NCBI RefSeq assembly: GCF_019263705.2
Contig: NZ_JADQDK010000001.1
Span: forward strand, 4,526,001 to 4,590,000
Source: Pseudonocardia abyssalis
GTDB lineage: Bacteria > Actinomycetota > Actinomycetes > Mycobacteriales > Pseudonocardiaceae
Length of the DNA: 64,000 bases
Reading direction: 5' to 3'
The stretch's first letter is position 1; every line of letters begins with the position of its first letter. The translations under genes and the position numbers were made by a program. Shown here in pieces: positions 57,326 through 64,000 of the stretch. The notes beneath the pieces are model-generated. The model was not told the DNA's origin. It was given only the letters and a program-made list of their open reading frames with translations, and made no database searches.

Positions 57326-57727
57326 ATGAACGACTACATAACTCCTCCGGGTGATCTCGGACCTAACGGCTCCTCGCTTTGGGACAAGATCGTGAACGCC
57401 GAAGACGGTTGGGACCTACGTCCTGACGAGATCGAGACTTTGCACGCTGCCTGCCGAGTCCGAGACACGATCGCCGTCCTAACCGCTGCACTCGTGGACC
57501 AGCCCTTAACTGTTAAGGGCAGCATGGGCCAGCAAGTCATTAACCCAATCCTCGCCGAACGACGATTCCAAGAGCGAGCGATGGCTGACCTTCTCGGAAA
57601 GCTAAAGCTAGGCGACTACATCGAAGTTGAGACTACGACCGTGATTAACAACGGGAAGATGACTCGAAGCGAGTCAGGCCGGAAGGCCGCTAATGCACGA
57701 TGGGACCGGGTCCGTGGCCGTTCCTAA
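57326..57727 (+). CDS. phage terminase small-subunit-like protein
   Basis: A 133-residue protein with the layout of P27-type small terminases: LGPNGSSLWDKIV (residues 11-23), a helical centre (ETLHAACRVRDTIAVLTAAL), GSMGQQVINPILAE (65-78) and SGRKAANARWDR (117-128). Small terminases recognise packaging sites and hand DNA to the large subunit. No large subunit or capsid gene exists in the element. ATG 57326 has GAAAGG upstream. In a phage satellite such a protein redirects helper packaging; that role is inferred. Confidence 0.65.
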   Translation: MNDYITPPGDLGPNGSSLWDKIVNAEDGWDLRPDEIETLHAACRVRDTIAVLTAALVDQPLTVKGSMGQQVINPILAERRFQERAMADLLGKLKLGDYIEVETTTVINNGKMTRSESGRKAANARWDRVRGRS

Positions 57728-58013
57728 GCAAGCGCGGCGCCAGCAAGCGCCGAGTAGCCACGTACGTGACGGACTTCGCCGTAGGCTCGTTCGGCTACGA
57801 GCCTTTATCGAGCATCGTGACCGGGTGATAGATCCGATCTTCGTGCGTGCCTTCGGGCTCGACAGGATCGAGCCACTTCTAAGCGGTGCTGACGTCCTGG
57901 TCGTCGGCTACGAAGTGGTGCCGTACCTGACTCCGCAGGATCGAGCGGTACTCGATCCGAACGAGACGTACCTGCTCCAAGCAGACGGCACGATCAGCAG
58001 TGCCGAACGATGA
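57693..58013 (+). CDS. unknown element protein
   Basis: A 106-residue protein, basic N-terminus (KQARRQQAPSS...RRRLVRLRAF) and acidic C-terminal half (LTPQDRAVLDPNETYLL). It overlaps the terminase-like gene by 35 bp and the next gene by 4 bp (ATGA), so the three form one operon. Not recognised. Confidence 0.5.
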   Translation: MHDGTGSVAVPKQARRQQAPSSHVRDGLRRRLVRLRAFIEHRDRVIDPIFVRAFGLDRIEPLLSGADVLVVGYEVVPYLTPQDRAVLDPNETYLLQADGTISSAER

Positions 58014-58330
58014 CGCCGGTACGCGATGGGTCTGCGAAGACGCGGCGAAGACCCGTCCGCCCGTCCCGGCCGCTTACCGGGTCGTCTGGACCTCCGGGTG
58101 AGACTCTTCGCCAGGCTCGATTCTGGGATGACGTAGCCGACGAGTACGAGCGAGCAGGCTTCTGCCGTAAGTGCGCCGGGCAAGCCGCTCACGGCCACGC
58201 TACGGGCTTTGACAAGGTCCGGGCAGTCTGTCCCGGGTGCCAGGGACTCACGACGCCTCTACTCGATCTACCGGGCGGGAAGCGGGCACGACCCGCGAAG
58301 GCTGTTGCGTGGGCGGGTACTGCGTACTAG
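58010..58330 (+). CDS. small zinc-ribbon-like protein at the right end of the element
   Basis: A 106-residue protein with CRKC and CPGC pairs about 25 residues apart, suggesting a zinc ribbon, and Arg/Pro-rich ends. Its stop lies 12 bp before attR. ATG 58010 overlaps the previous stop. No family recognised. Confidence 0.5.
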   Translation: MTPVRDGSAKTRRRPVRPSRPLTGSSGPPGETLRQARFWDDVADEYERAGFCRKCAGQAAHGHATGFDKVRAVCPGCQGLTTPLLDLPGGKRARPAKAVAWAGTAY

Positions 58331-58342
58331 ACAGTCGATCGC

Positions 58343-58350
58343 GTACGCGA
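58343..58350. other. attR core
   Basis: GTACGCGA at the right junction. Directly downstream, the codons ATC GGC ACG GTC resume the DUF4244 frame. Upstream is element DNA ending CAGTCGATC. Confidence 0.85.
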
Positions 58351-58466
58351 TCGGCACGGTCGCGGCGGCGGCGTTCGCCGCCGTGCTCTACACGGTCCTG
58401 AGCGGCGAGAGCGTGGTGACGGCGCTGACCGACCTCGTCACCCGCGCGCTGAGCACCACCTTCTGA
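58344..58466 (+). pseudogene. 3' part of the DUF4244 pilin-like gene
   Basis: Reads YAIGTVAAAAFAAVLYTVLS, then GESVVTALTDLVTRALSTTF and a stop, the hydrophobic helix and tail of the DUF4244 pilin. Joined to 42712-42786 it gives a 63-residue protein with leader, STVEYA motif and helix. Here it has no start of its own, and the element's last gene stops upstream. tadE starts within 20 bp. Confidence 0.9.
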
Positions 58467-58483
58467 CCGGCGACGCCGGGGCG

Positions 58484-58798
58484 GTGACCGTGGAGGCCGC
58501 GCTCGCGCTGTGCAGCCTCGCACTGTTCCTGGCCCTCGCCATCGGCGCGATCGCCTCAGTGGCGGCGTCGGTGCGCTGCATCGACGCCGCCAGGGAACTG
58601 GCGCGGCTCGCCGCCCGCGGGGAACCGGACCGCGGTCGCGAGATCGCCGGGATGCTGGCGCCGTCCGGGGCCCGGATCGAGCTCGTCGTGCGCGGCGACG
58701 AGGTCACCGCCGAGGTCACCGCACCCGCGGTGTCACCGCTGCCGCTGCGTGTCGGCGGCCGAGCGGTAGCGGTACTCGAACCCGGGGCGATCCCGTGA
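58484..58798 (+). CDS. tadE: TadE-like minor pilin
   Basis: A 104-residue Rv3655c-like pseudopilin: VTVEAALALCSLALFLALAIG gives the T-V-E-A-A motif and the N-terminal membrane helix, followed by a small periplasmic domain. GTG at 58484 is the annotated start; the frame is open back to the DUF4244 stop, so a slightly longer lead is possible. In the normal locus it is translated right after the pilin, so the insertion probably cuts its expression from the Tad promoter. Confidence 0.82.
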   Translation: MTVEAALALCSLALFLALAIGAIASVAASVRCIDAARELARLAARGEPDRGREIAGMLAPSGARIELVVRGDEVTAEVTAPAVSPLPLRVGGRAVAVLEPGAIP

Positions 58799-59185
58799 CC
58801 GGGCCGAGCACCGGCCGGGGCTCCGACGGCGGGTTCGCCACCGTGTGGGCGGCGGGTGCGGTCGCTGTGCTGCTCGGGCTGCTGGTGGTCGGGATCGAGC
58901 TCGGTGCGGGCATCGCCGCCCGGCACCGGGCCGAGGCCGCCGCCGATCTCGGCGCACTCGCCGCCGCGGGCGACGCCGTGCACGGTACGGCCGCTGCCTG
59001 CGCGCGGGCGACCACGATCGCCGACCGTATGGACACCCGCATCCGCAGCTGCCGGCTCGACGGATGGGAGGCTCTGGTCGAGACGGAGGCCGATCTCGGG
59101 CCGGCGGTGCTGGGCCCCTCGGTCGTCACGGCCCGGGCCCGGGCGGGCCCCGCACCGCTCGGCGCACCTCCCGGAACCGGGCTGA
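58795..59185 (+). CDS. TadG/Rv3654c-like pseudopilin, 3' end unclear
   Basis: GTG at 58795 overlaps the tadE stop. The protein reads DGGFATVWAAGAVAVLLGLL (membrane helix), then AARHRAEAAADLGALAAAGDA and a Cys-containing C-terminal part, matching Rv3654c-type flp-associated proteins of about 110-140 residues. In this frame no stop occurs until 62499, across the whole antisense helicase gene. The end given is the nearest stop in the neighbouring frame (59183-59185), which would be used if one base were gained or lost near 59100-59180. Confidence 0.55.
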
Positions 59186-59549
59186 CGGCCGCGCCTCCGG
59201 TCGGAGCAACACCAGCACCCCCGGCACCCCCCGTCCCAGCGCCCGCCGACGGGCCCAGCGCGCGGCGAGCCACGCCGAGCGGCAGAAATCGGCCGTCGAG
59301 CGGTCACGGGACGCGCCGGGTGGCAGACGGACAGGTCGGACGCGGGGCGAAAGTGCTGGTGGGCCGGTCCGTATCGCTCGTCGTGACCGTCCTGCCGATC
59401 GGCGACGATCGCTGGTGCCGGGGACGGATGGGGTGCCTACTGGGCAGGAGGCAGGAGTCACCTCCCCGCCTCGCCCCGACCCGCTCCCCGAGCTGCGGAT
59501 GGACCGGTACGTCCCCCGACGTGACCCCCGACCGGCCCGCCGCACACGG

Positions 59550-59595
59550 GTCGTTGCCGACCGGCCCCCGCCCCCGCGGGCCGGTCGGCAACGAC
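59550..59595. terminator. strong hairpin terminator after the helicase gene
   Basis: A perfect 18-bp stem (59550-59567 with 59578-59595) and a 10-base loop, ending exactly at the stop codon of the helicase. It lies between convergent units and can serve both strands, though no T-run follows. Confidence 0.75.
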
Positions 59596-62058
59596 CTACC
59601 GGTCGCCCGCCGCGCCGGACAGGGTTGCGCCGGACAGGGTTGCGCCGGACAGGGCTTCCAGCACCAGGTCGAGCACCACCACCGCCCCACGCTTGTCGAG
59701 CGGCGCGTTCCCGTTGCCGCACTTCGGCGACTGCACGCACGACGGGCATCCGCTGCGGCAGCCGCAGTCACGGATGGCCGAGCGGGTGGCCGCCAGCCAC
59801 GCCGCGAGAACCTCGTGCCCCCGCTCGGCGAAGCCCGCCCCGCCGGGGTAACCGTCGTGCACGAACACCGTCGGTCGGCCGGTGTGCGGGTGCAGCGCGG
59901 TGGACATGCCCCCGACGTCCCAGCGGTCGCAGATCGCGAACAGCGGCAGCAGTCCGATCGCGGCGTGCTCGGCGGCGTGGAGCGCGCCCGGCAGGTCGTC
60001 GGGGCCGATACCGGCGGCGCCCAGTGCGGCGTCGTCGATGTCGTAGAACACCGATCGCGTGCGCAGCGTCTGCTCCGGCATGTCCAGCGGCACCGTCTCC
60101 AGCACGGTGCCGTCGGGGGCGCGGCGCTGGTAGGCCACCACCTGCGTGCTCACGTCGACCTCGGCGAACCCCACCCCGACGGGGCCGTGATCGCGTCGCG
60201 ACAGCACCCGCACCACCTCGACGTCGGCGGTCGACCGCGCGTCGGTGCGCCAGCCGGGATCGGCGGCCACCACGAGCGCCACGCCGGCCTCGAGGTCGAG
60301 CTCCTCCACCAGGTGGCTCTCGCCGCGGTGCAGGTGGATCGCGCCCGGGTGCAGCGTCGCGGGCGCCGACGCCGCGTCGGCCGTGCCGAGCATCCGCCCG
60401 GTCCCCGCCTCCACCACGGCCACCTGCCCCAGCCCCGAGCCGCGGATGTCGACCGAACCCGCCGGGCGCTCGCTCGTCGAGGGCCAGAACCATCCGGTGG
60501 GCCGCCTGCGCAGCACCCCGTCGGCCACCAGCTCGTCGAGCACCGCCGCGGCGGGCGCGCCACCGAACAGGTCGTCGACGTCGGCGTCGGTGAGCGGCAG
60601 CTCGGCCGCGGCGCAGACGAGCTGCGGGGCGAGGACGTAGGGGTTGGTCGGATCGAGCACGCAGCCCTCGACGGGGCGGCCGAGCAGCGCCTCGGGATGG
60701 TGCACGAGGTAGGTGTCCATCGGGTCGTCCCTGGCCACGAGCACGACCAGCGCCGAGTCGCAGGCCCTCCCGGCCCGCCCGGCCTGCTGCCAGAACGACG
60801 CCCGGGTGCCCGGGAACCCGGCGACGACGACGGCGTCGAGCCCCGCGATGTCGACGCCCAGCTCCAGGGCATTGGTGGTGGCCACCCCGAGCAGTGCACC
60901 GCTCACGAGCGCGGCCTCCAGCGCGCGGCGCTCCTCCGGCAGATAACCGCCGCGGTAGGCCGCCACCCGCGGGACCAGGACTGGATCGACCTCGGCGAGC
61001 AGCCGCTGGGCACCGAGCGCGGTGAGCTCGGCGCCTCGTCGCGACCGCACGAAGGCGAGCGTGCGGGCACCCTCGATCACGAGGTCGGCGAGCATCCGTG
61101 CGGCCTCCGTGCCGGCCGGACGCCGGACCGGGGCCCCGTTCTCCCCGGTCAGCTCGGGCAGCAGCGGAGGTTCCCACAGCGCGACGGTGCGCCCGGCGTG
61201 CGGGGAGCCGTCGACCGTCACGGCCGTGACGTCGCGGCCGGTGAGCCGACTCGCGAACGCCGCGGGCTCGGCGACGGTGGCCGACGCGAGCACGACGGTC
61301 GGGTGCGACCCGTAGCGGGCGGCCACCCGGAGCAGGCGGCGCAGCAGCAGCGCGACGTGGGAGCCGAAGACGCCGCGGTAGGTGTGGCACTCGTCCACCA
61401 CGACCACGTGCAGGCGCCGCAGGAACGTGGCCCAGCGGGCGTGCCGGGGCAGCACCGCGCGGTGCAGCATGTCGGGGTTGCTGAAGATCCACCGGGAGTG
61501 GGCACGGGCCCAGTCGCGCTCCTCCATCGCGGTGTCGCCGTCGAGGGTGGCCGCGCGGACGCCGGGGAGATCGAGCTCGGCGAGGGCGCGGAGCTGGTCG
61601 GCGGCGAGTGCCTTCGTCGGCGAGAGGTACAGCGCGGTGGCCCGCGGGTCGACCGTGAGCCGCGACAGCACCGGGAGCTGATAGGCCATCGATTTGCCCG
61701 ACGCGGTGCCGGTGGCCACCACGACGTCGCGGCCGGAGTGCGCCAGCGAGGCGGCCTCGGCCTGGTGCCGCCACGGCGCGGCCACACCCCGGCGGACGAA
61801 CGCCTCCCGCACCGGCGGCGGCACCCAGCCCGGCCACGGCACGGCGTCGCCGTCACGCGCGGGGATCCGGGCGACGTGCCGCAGCGGCCCGTCCCCGTCG
61901 AAGGACCAGGCTCCGGACGGGTCGACCCCGGGCGGTGCCTCGGTGGCGTGCCCCGCCCCGGCGAGCACCCGGCGCAGCAGGACCTCGGCCCGGACGGTGG
62001 TGACCGCCGCTCCGCCCCGGGGTACCGCGTCGCCGTCCACGGGGACCGAGGTTGGCAC
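59596..62058 (-). CDS. MrfA/YprA-type DEXH helicase with DUF1998-like C-terminus
   Basis: An 820-residue superfamily 2 helicase. Motif I is GTASGKS (117-123), motif II VVVDECHTY, motif III SATV, and motifs V/VI are TNALELGVDIAG and QQAGRAGR. The C-terminal cysteine cluster CGCRSGCPSCVQSPKCGN is the zinc site of YprA/MrfA proteins, used in repair of mitomycin-type DNA damage in Bacillus; mycobacterial SftH (Rv3649) is the local counterpart. The last residues are three LSGAT/LSGAA units from a 15-bp DNA repeat at about 59620-59660. GTG at 62058. Confidence 0.9.
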   Translation of the reverse strand: MPTSVPVDGDAVPRGGAAVTTVRAEVLLRRVLAGAGHATEAPPGVDPSGAWSFDGDGPLRHVARIPARDGDAVPWPGWVPPPVREAFVRRGVAAPWRHQAEAASLAHSGRDVVVATGTASGKSMAYQLPVLSRLTVDPRATALYLSPTKALAADQLRALAELDLPGVRAATLDGDTAMEERDWARAHSRWIFSNPDMLHRAVLPRHARWATFLRRLHVVVVDECHTYRGVFGSHVALLLRRLLRVAARYGSHPTVVLASATVAEPAAFASRLTGRDVTAVTVDGSPHAGRTVALWEPPLLPELTGENGAPVRRPAGTEAARMLADLVIEGARTLAFVRSRRGAELTALGAQRLLAEVDPVLVPRVAAYRGGYLPEERRALEAALVSGALLGVATTNALELGVDIAGLDAVVVAGFPGTRASFWQQAGRAGRACDSALVVLVARDDPMDTYLVHHPEALLGRPVEGCVLDPTNPYVLAPQLVCAAAELPLTDADVDDLFGGAPAAAVLDELVADGVLRRRPTGWFWPSTSERPAGSVDIRGSGLGQVAVVEAGTGRMLGTADAASAPATLHPGAIHLHRGESHLVEELDLEAGVALVVAADPGWRTDARSTADVEVVRVLSRRDHGPVGVGFAEVDVSTQVVAYQRRAPDGTVLETVPLDMPEQTLRTRSVFYDIDDAALGAAGIGPDDLPGALHAAEHAAIGLLPLFAICDRWDVGGMSTALHPHTGRPTVFVHDGYPGGAGFAERGHEVLAAWLAATRSAIRDCGCRSGCPSCVQSPKCGNGNAPLDKRGAVVVLDLVLEALSGATLSGATLSGAAGDR

Positions 62059-62086
62059 ACGCCACCGACAACTCCGGCGGCCGGCG

Positions 62087-63025
62087 TCAGCCCAGTGCCT
62101 GCACGGCCGCCGCGGCCACGTCCGTCACCTCGGCGCGCGCCGCGTCCCATCCCGGCCCGGTGGGCACCCGCGTCAGCACCACCACGACGAACCGCTGGTC
62201 CGCGCCCACCACGCCCGCGCTGTGGAGGTAGTACTGCCCCGAGAAGCAGCACATCCAGCCCTGCTTGGCCTGCGCACCCACCGCACCGGCCCCGTCCACC
62301 ACCGGGGCGAGCAGTCCGAAGGCCTGGTCGAAGCCGTCGGCCGCGATCGCCGGTGCTGCGGAGAGGGCGTCGACGACGACAGTCCGATCGCCGGCCGGCA
62401 TCTCCCCGAACACGTAGTCGTAGAGGCGCAGGAAGTCCGTGGCCGACACCGACATCTCGCCCCACTGCGACGGGTCGGCGGGCGCCGTGGTGCCGGTGAG
62501 CCCCAGGTCGGCACCCACCCGGGCGGCGGCCCCGGGCCCGTCGAAGCGTACCCAGAGCGCGTTCATCGCGGAGTCGTCGCTGGGCCCGAGGGCACGGCGG
62601 ACCAGGTCCAGGTCGTCGTCGGTGACGACCAGGCCCTCGGTGCGGCGCCGGTCGAGCACGTCGACGGCGACCACCAGCTTCGACAGCGACGCCGTGTAGA
62701 ACGGCTCGGCCCCGCGGTCACCGACGACGGTCTCCCCCGTGACGCGGTCGAGCACCGCCACCCCGAGCTCGGTGGCGGGAGCGGCGGACGCCTGCGCGGC
62801 GTCGACGGCGGCCTGCGCGAGTCCGGTACGCGGCGCGGGGGCGAACACCAGGTCGGGGATGGTCGGGACCGGCACCGGGGCGGGAGTGGGCGGTGCCGCA
62901 ACGGAGAAGCGGGCCATCGCCATCGGTCGGTCGTCGGCCGCCACCAGCGGGATCGCCACGCTCACCACGGCGAGGCAGGCACAGACGAGTCCACCGGCGG
63001 CCACCGGACGGGTACTGGAGGTCAC
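62087..63025 (-). CDS. exported serine hydrolase (beta-lactamase-like)
   Basis: A 312-residue protein with an N-terminal signal anchor (residues 1-30), a Pro-rich linker and a penicillin-binding/beta-lactamase-type domain: S113-L-S-K116 is the catalytic SxxK tetrad, with SAMNALW further on in the place of the SxN motif. The third motif is not obvious and WMCCFSGQYYLHS is unusual. It may be a peptidase of the class A-like fold rather than a lactamase. GTG at 63025; the frame upstream lacks a better start. Confidence 0.75.
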   Translation of the reverse strand: MTSSTRPVAAGGLVCACLAVVSVAIPLVAADDRPMAMARFSVAAPPTPAPVPVPTIPDLVFAPAPRTGLAQAAVDAAQASAAPATELGVAVLDRVTGETVVGDRGAEPFYTASLSKLVVAVDVLDRRRTEGLVVTDDDLDLVRRALGPSDDSAMNALWVRFDGPGAAARVGADLGLTGTTAPADPSQWGEMSVSATDFLRLYDYVFGEMPAGDRTVVVDALSAAPAIAADGFDQAFGLLAPVVDGAGAVGAQAKQGWMCCFSGQYYLHSAGVVGADQRFVVVVLTRVPTGPGWDAARAEVTDVAAAAVQALG

Positions 63026-63258
63026 GCAGCGTTCACGACCGACACGCTCGCGGAGTTCGCGGCGACACGCGATCCGAGCACTTCGTGACCTTATCGTTGC
63101 CCCGCCGGTGCACGGCACCTCCGCCCGAACGCGGCGTGCGTCACACATTTACACTGCACGCGCCCGCCACCGCGCCTACCTGCGGAGACGGCTCGTGAAG
63201 ACGCCAGGGTCGACGTCCACGCCCCTGGCCCTAGTGATCCACTGAACCAGGAGGACGG

Positions 63259-64000
63259 ATGTCTCGGTCCACCCTCGCCGCGGATGCAGGCTCCATCGCG
63301 CTCGCGTCGAACGACTACATCATCGTCGGTGTGGTCGCGGTGGTCGCCCTCGCTGCACTGGCCATCGGCTTCGTCCTGCGCAAGGAGGTGCTCGCGGCAG
63401 ACGCGGGTACCCCCAAGATGCAGGAGATCGGCCGTGCGGTCCAGGAAGGCGCCACGGCGTACCTCAACCGCCAGTTCAAGACGCTCGCCGTCTTCGTCGT
63501 CATCGTGTTCTTCCTGCTGTTCGCGCTGCCCTCGTCGGGCTTCGGCGAGAGCATCGGACGCTCGATCTTCTTCCTGATCGGCGCGCTGTTCTCGGCCACC
63601 ATCGGCAGCCTGGGCATGCGGCTGGCGACGGCGGCGAACATCCGTGTCGCCTCGGCGTCGCGCGAGGAGGGCGGCCGGGAGAAGGCCACCCGCATCGCGT
63701 TCCGCACCGGTGGCGTCGTCGGCATGTTCACCGTCGGCCTCGGCCTGTTCGGTGCGGCCGTCGTCGTGCTCGTCTACGCCGGCGGCGCTCCCCGCGTGCT
63801 GGAGGGCTTCGGCTTCGGCGCCGCGCTGCTCGCGATGTTCATGCGCGTGGGCGGCGGCATCTTCACCAAGGCCGCCGACGTGGGTGCCGACCTGGTCGGC
63901 AAGGTCGAGCAGGGCATCCCGGAGGACGACCCCCGCAACGCCGCCACGATCGCCGACAACGTCGGCGACAACGTCGGCGACTGCGCCGGCATGGCCGCGG
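63259..64000 (+). CDS. hppA: membrane-bound proton-translocating pyrophosphatase, 3' end outside the window
   Basis: First 247 codons of a membrane pyrophosphatase, which pumps ions using PPi. Four transmembrane helices are visible (for instance YIIVGVVAVVALAALAIGFV). The coupling segment GGGIFTKAADVGADLVGKVE and the substrate motif DNVGDNVGDCAGM are intact. ATG at 63259 has AGGAGG. The frame is open to the end of the window. A TACACT -10-like hexamer near 63148 in the 230-bp upstream gap may be its promoter. PPi from nucleotide synthesis is its fuel. Confidence 0.95.
   Translation, partial: MSRSTLAADAGSIALASNDYIIVGVVAVVALAALAIGFVLRKEVLAADAGTPKMQEIGRAVQEGATAYLNRQFKTLAVFVVIVFFLLFALPSSGFGESIGRSIFFLIGALFSATIGSLGMRLATAANIRVASASREEGGREKATRIAFRTGGVVGMFTVGLGLFGAAVVVLVYAGGAPRVLEGFGFGAALLAMFMRVGGGIFTKAADVGADLVGKVEQGIPEDDPRNAATIADNVGDNVGDCAGMAA

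Larger units (their letters stand above)
42780..58350 (+). mobile_element. 15.6-kb serine-integrase element inserted in the DUF4244 pilin gene
   Basis: Bounded by direct copies of GTACGCGA at 42780-42787 and 58343-58350. Removing one copy and the DNA between joins MSTVEYA to IGTVAAAAFAAVLY and restores a complete pilin frame. The interior has clearly lower G+C and different codon choice from the flanks. It encodes a large serine integrase next to the left end, an excisionase-like protein, a transfer ATPase, a rolling-circle Rep, a terminase-small-subunit-like protein and many small proteins, plus an IS256-type passenger. No tRNA is involved. Confidence 0.93.

Noticed and set aside
59304..59771. 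Minus-strand 155-codon frame after the helicase
   Set aside because: It crosses the terminator hairpin, lacks any recognisable motif and has shadow-like composition.

Overview
The window comes from a high-GC actinobacterium, most likely a Pseudonocardia-like member of the Pseudonocardiales. The grounds are the very high G+C of the chromosomal genes, frequent GTG/TTG starts, GTGA/ATGA stop-start overlaps, DUF3073 and holin-X family genes, and gene order matching two Mycobacterium tuberculosis neighbourhoods as I recall them (Rv0772-Rv0812 and Rv3649-Rv3672). Assignments are by motif and context; no database search was possible.

Region 1 (1-28.1 kb) is a spread-out de novo purine locus: purM, purF, purL, purQ, purS, purC, purB and purD, all on the minus strand. 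It is interleaved with signalling genes (a PAS-GGDEF-EAL protein directly upstream of purF, and a sensor kinase with two receiver proteins between purL and purQ), a sterol-carrier-like protein, an ECF sigma factor with a probable membrane regulator, a TetR regulator, a threonine aldolase, a potassium channel, an aminotransferase and a secreted repeat protein. Two decayed genes lie here. At the left edge are the end of a ygfZ-like gene, an MFS transporter, DUF3073, and a GntR/DUF1648 operon with a perfect 10+10 bp operator.

Region 2 (28.2-42.7 kb) holds a glycerophosphodiesterase, a UBP zinc finger, a CPA1 antiporter, an epoxide-hydrolase-like enzyme, a holin-X protein, NhaA, ArfB, acetyl-CoA synthetase, a possible degenerate Fic-like protein and a HAD phosphatase. 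Next comes a structured intergenic RNA candidate (Ms1/6S-like by synteny), then the Tad/Flp pilus operon ssd-tadA-tadB-tadC and the first 25 codons of a DUF4244 pilin gene.

Region 3 (42780-58350) is a mobile element of about 15.6 kb, of visibly lower G+C. It has split the DUF4244 gene at an 8-bp core, GTACGCGA. It carries a large serine integrase at the left end, an excisionase-like HTH protein, an FtsK-like transfer ATPase, an HUH rolling-circle Rep, many small unknown proteins (several with zinc-knuckle cysteines), a gene-free tract packed with perfect hairpins, a winged-helix-like protein containing an AT-rich 58-bp palindrome, a trypsin-like protease, an IS256-family insertion, and a phage terminase-small-subunit-like protein near the right end. 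This combines features of actinomycete integrative conjugative elements with a packaging protein typical of phages or phage satellites. Excision would restore the pilin frame exactly.

Region 4 (58.3-64 kb) resumes the Tad locus (rest of DUF4244, tadE, a TadG/Rv3654c-like gene with no visible stop), followed by an MrfA/YprA-type helicase with a terminator, an exported serine hydrolase, and the start of a membrane pyrophosphatase (hppA) cut by the window edge.
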